A stretch of DNA of 18,372 nucleotides from Xanthobacteraceae bacterium (GTDB lineage Bacteria > Pseudomonadota > Alphaproteobacteria > Rhizobiales > Xanthobacteraceae): the NCBI GenBank assembly GCA_030043175.1, contig JASHYD010000569.1:1-18372 (forward strand), read 5' to 3'. Positions 16,529 to 18,372 of the stretch are shown here, piece after piece. The translations under genes were made by a program, and so were the position numbers. Numbering within the stretch: the stretch's first letter is position 1; the number at the start of each line of letters is the position of its first letter. A model generated the notes under the pieces. The model was given only the letters and a program-made list of their open reading frames with translations. It had not been told where the DNA came from and made no database searches.

Positions 16529-16741
16529 CCACGTTTTCTTGCGTGCCTTCAGCGAGCGTGGTGTTGAGGAGAATCAGCAGCACAAAGCTCGCATTTTCGT
16601 CCGGCCCTTCCTCTCCACCATCGGGCGCCGCCTCGATACGCTCGGCGCCATCACCAAGGCCAGCGCGAGACCGGGGCCCCGGGGGCTGTTCAGCGCCGGC
16701 GACAATTCAGACGTTTGAGAACGCCACCTGACTGCGGGCTT

Positions 16742-17037
16742 ACTGATAACGACGGCAGCCTCCGTGAGGACTTGCCGCCGATCAGCACCTTCCTCAACCG
16801 GTCGCTGGCACTCACCATCGAAGATGCAGAACACGCTGTTCGGCGCGTTCGACGACCTGCCGGGCACCAAGATCGAGGCCGCCGTCGCCTCAAGCGCTTA
16901 TGATGTCGGCGTCGAGGCCCTCGTGGGCGACAGCCTGAAGGTCACGGATCGCCGGACGCTCTATGTCCATCCGCAGAGCGGCGCCGAAACGGAGGTGTTC
17001 ACGATCGCTCGGCGCGACCGCAACCGGTCAGCAGCAG
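16742..17037 (+). pseudogene. Unrecognised gene fragment with frameshift
   Basis: Two adjoining frames with strongly GC-rich third positions read as one protein across a shift near 16825-16835. The first reads TDNDGSLREDLPPISTFLNRSLALTIEDA. The second reads NTLFGAFDDLPGTKIEAAV, continuing through SSAYDVGVEALVGDSLKVTDRRT to about 17035. Both look like real coding sequence, while the flanks do not. There is no start codon with an RBS, and the frame dissolves into Arg/Ala/Ser-rich text after 17037. I do not recognise the family. Alternatively only the second piece is coding and the first is chance. Confidence 0.35.
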
Positions 17038-17446
17038 CCTGGCGCGCGGATCGTTGGCAAGATGAATGCCCGGGCTCGCCGCCGTCCACGGTGCCGGCGC
17101 TCAGCCTGATGCGCCGCGATGCTCGTCCCGGCTGGGCATAGGCGGTCCGCCGAAATGGCGTCCCTATAAGTCGGTTAGGCCCTGAGTGGATCCGCGCGCC
17201 AAACGTACTGCCTCCCTTAGCGCTTGAGGATGTAATTGGCATCGGCCATAAGACTAGACGAGACCGTGAGAAGCACAGAAGGATCGACGTGCGTGCTTGC
17301 TTCAAGTGGGCGTCACGACAGGTTGGATGATTGGATGCATTCCGATCCCGCGCCAGCCATATGTAACAACAAATCTTTGCCAGGAGCGGCCATCGCCGGA
17401 CTATTGGCCATTTCTTTTTTGCCTCGACGTTGAGACTGCGCGACGC

Positions 17447-18372
17447 ATGAGACCGCATCGTAAACACTTGGACAGATGGCGGCGCCGCGCCTCGCAGATT
17501 CTCGATCATGGTCTGGTTGGCGACCGCTCGGTGCGTGTCACCAGCGGCCTAATAATCCTGCTGGTCCTGGTCAATATCGTGTCGGTCGTGCTTCAATCAG
17601 TGCCGAGCTACGAAGCAGAGTATGGGAGGCTCTTCAAGGCAACCGAGCTCGTATCGCTCGTGGTCTTCACGGTCGAATACCTGCTGCGCATCTGGGTGAT
17701 GCCCGAGCACATAGCCTACCGCCATCTCAAGCCGCTTATGGCGCGGCTGCGCTACGTAATATCGACTGACGGGCTAATCGATCTCATCTCGGTGTTGCCG
17801 TTCTGGTTCGCTTTCGTGTTGCCGTCCGAGCTCCGCATCATCCTATTATTCCGGATCGTGCGTTTCCTCAAGCTTGCCCGCTACTCGCCGGCGCTGCGCT
17901 CGTTATTGGAGACGCTATATGCGGAGCAACGCGCGCTGTTTGGATGCTCCGTGATCATGGCAGGCGCGACTCTGATCAGCGCTACGTTCATCCATCTTGC
18001 TGAACGCGAGGCGCAGCCCGACAAGTTCGGTACCATTCCGGACGCCATGTGGTGGTCGATCGTGACGCTCGGCACTATCGGGTACGGTGACGTCGTGCCA
18101 ATAACGCCACTTGGCAAGTTCGTCGCGGCGATGACCATCCTGTGGGGGCTTGTCATGATCGCGCTGCCTGTCGGTATTGTCGCGACCGCCTTTTCAGAGC
18201 AGATCCACCGTCGCGATTTCGTGGTGACTTGGGGAATGGTCGCACGGGTGCCGCTATTCTCTGGGCTCGACGCGGCGGCAATCGCTGACATCACGCGGCT
18301 GTTGCGAGCACAGACAGTTGAGGCTGGCGAACTCATCGTGCGCCGCGGCGACCGCGCTCACTCGATGTATTT
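17447..18372 (+). CDS. Cyclic-nucleotide-gated-type potassium channel (partial, runs off the window)
   Basis: An open frame of 308 codons from ATG 17447 to the window end. It has a basic N-terminus, S1 (GLIILLVLVNIVSVVLQSV), S2 (ATELVSLVVFTVEYLLRIWV), S3 (DGLIDLISVLPFWFAFVL), and an S4-like helix with spaced Arg (LRIILLFRIVRFLKLARYS). S5 follows, then a pore loop with the selectivity filter TLGTIGYGDVVP, and S6 (AMTILWGLVMIALPVGIVATAFS). After S6 begins a cyclic-nucleotide-binding domain (PLFSGLDAAAIADITRLLRA, then VEAGELIVRRGDRAHSMYF), cut by the window edge. This is the MlotiK1-like bacterial CNG channel layout in the inner membrane. Only a weak GAG lies near the start, and ATG 17447 is chosen because the basic N-terminus and S1 follow naturally. 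Confidence 0.9.
   Translation, partial: MRPHRKHLDRWRRRASQILDHGLVGDRSVRVTSGLIILLVLVNIVSVVLQSVPSYEAEYGRLFKATELVSLVVFTVEYLLRIWVMPEHIAYRHLKPLMARLRYVISTDGLIDLISVLPFWFAFVLPSELRIILLFRIVRFLKLARYSPALRSLLETLYAEQRALFGCSVIMAGATLISATFIHLAEREAQPDKFGTIPDAMWWSIVTLGTIGYGDVVPITPLGKFVAAMTILWGLVMIALPVGIVATAFSEQIHRRDFVVTWGMVARVPLFSGLDAAAIADITRLLRAQTVEAGELIVRRGDRAHSMY

Larger units (their letters stand above)
16458..17446. other. Decayed spacer before the ion channel gene
   Basis: The spacer contains a palindromic repeat (16506-16528) and a broken gene (16742-17037), both listed separately. Between 17150 and 17440 I see no gene on the plus strand. On the minus strand a 31-codon fragment ends ADANYILKR and stops at about 17230; it could be the C-terminus of a lost gene but is not recognised. 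No clear promoter for the channel gene is visible. Confidence 0.45.

Overview
The window looks like chromosome from a Rhizobiales alphaproteobacterium of the Bradyrhizobium/Rhodopseudomonas type. This is inferred from the high GC content, the GC-rich third codon positions, FixK/FNR-type TTGA-N6-TCAA operators, and a small palindrome whose flank reads as the peptide MPALVAGIH, which is familiar from that group. No RNA gene, insertion sequence or CRISPR array is visible.

Layout. Positions 1-720 are mostly degraded sequence with two doubtful small ORFs. A Pat-type protein follows (721-3417), an ADP-forming acyl-CoA synthetase fused to a GNAT acetyltransferase. A decayed spacer (3418-4005) holds a frameshifted DUF2892 fragment. 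On the minus strand lies a small unit of a universal stress protein pseudogene (5696-5493), a PAS_5 protein (5445-5059) and a 6-phosphofructokinase-2 type kinase pfkB (5034-4006). The central unit (6057-11067, plus strand) is a complete group 3b [NiFe] hydrogenase operon: hyhB, a stand-alone cyclic-nucleotide-binding-domain gene, hyhG, hyhS, hyhL and a maturation endopeptidase. After it come a 25-codon ORF with a HypA-like first few residues, a coiled-coil protein of unknown function (11202-11798), and a nickel/cobalt transport unit (12055-15098). That unit encodes a His-rich dodecin-like protein, a CbiM/NikM subunit, a small membrane protein, and a fused EcfT-EcfA protein. The right end holds decayed spacers, a secreted DUF6152 protein (16041-16457) and the start of a cyclic-nucleotide-gated-type potassium channel that runs off the window.

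How it fits together. Three good FixK/FNR boxes (5752-5765, 11134-11147, 11980-11993) have centres about 62, 62 and 69 nt before a start codon. That matches class II activation with a short leader. A fourth, odd-spaced pair of half-sites sits at the same distance before the Pat gene. I infer a low-oxygen regulon. It would combine H2/NAD(P)H exchange by the Hyh hydrogenase, nickel supply through the ECF transporter, glycolytic flux through PfkB, and acyl-CoA or protein-acetylation control through Pat. The hyp genes for NiFe-cofactor assembly are not in the window.

The least explained parts are the His-rich dodecin-like protein, the coiled-coil protein, and the cNMP-domain protein embedded in the hydrogenase operon. 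All functions here are inferred from sequence alone.
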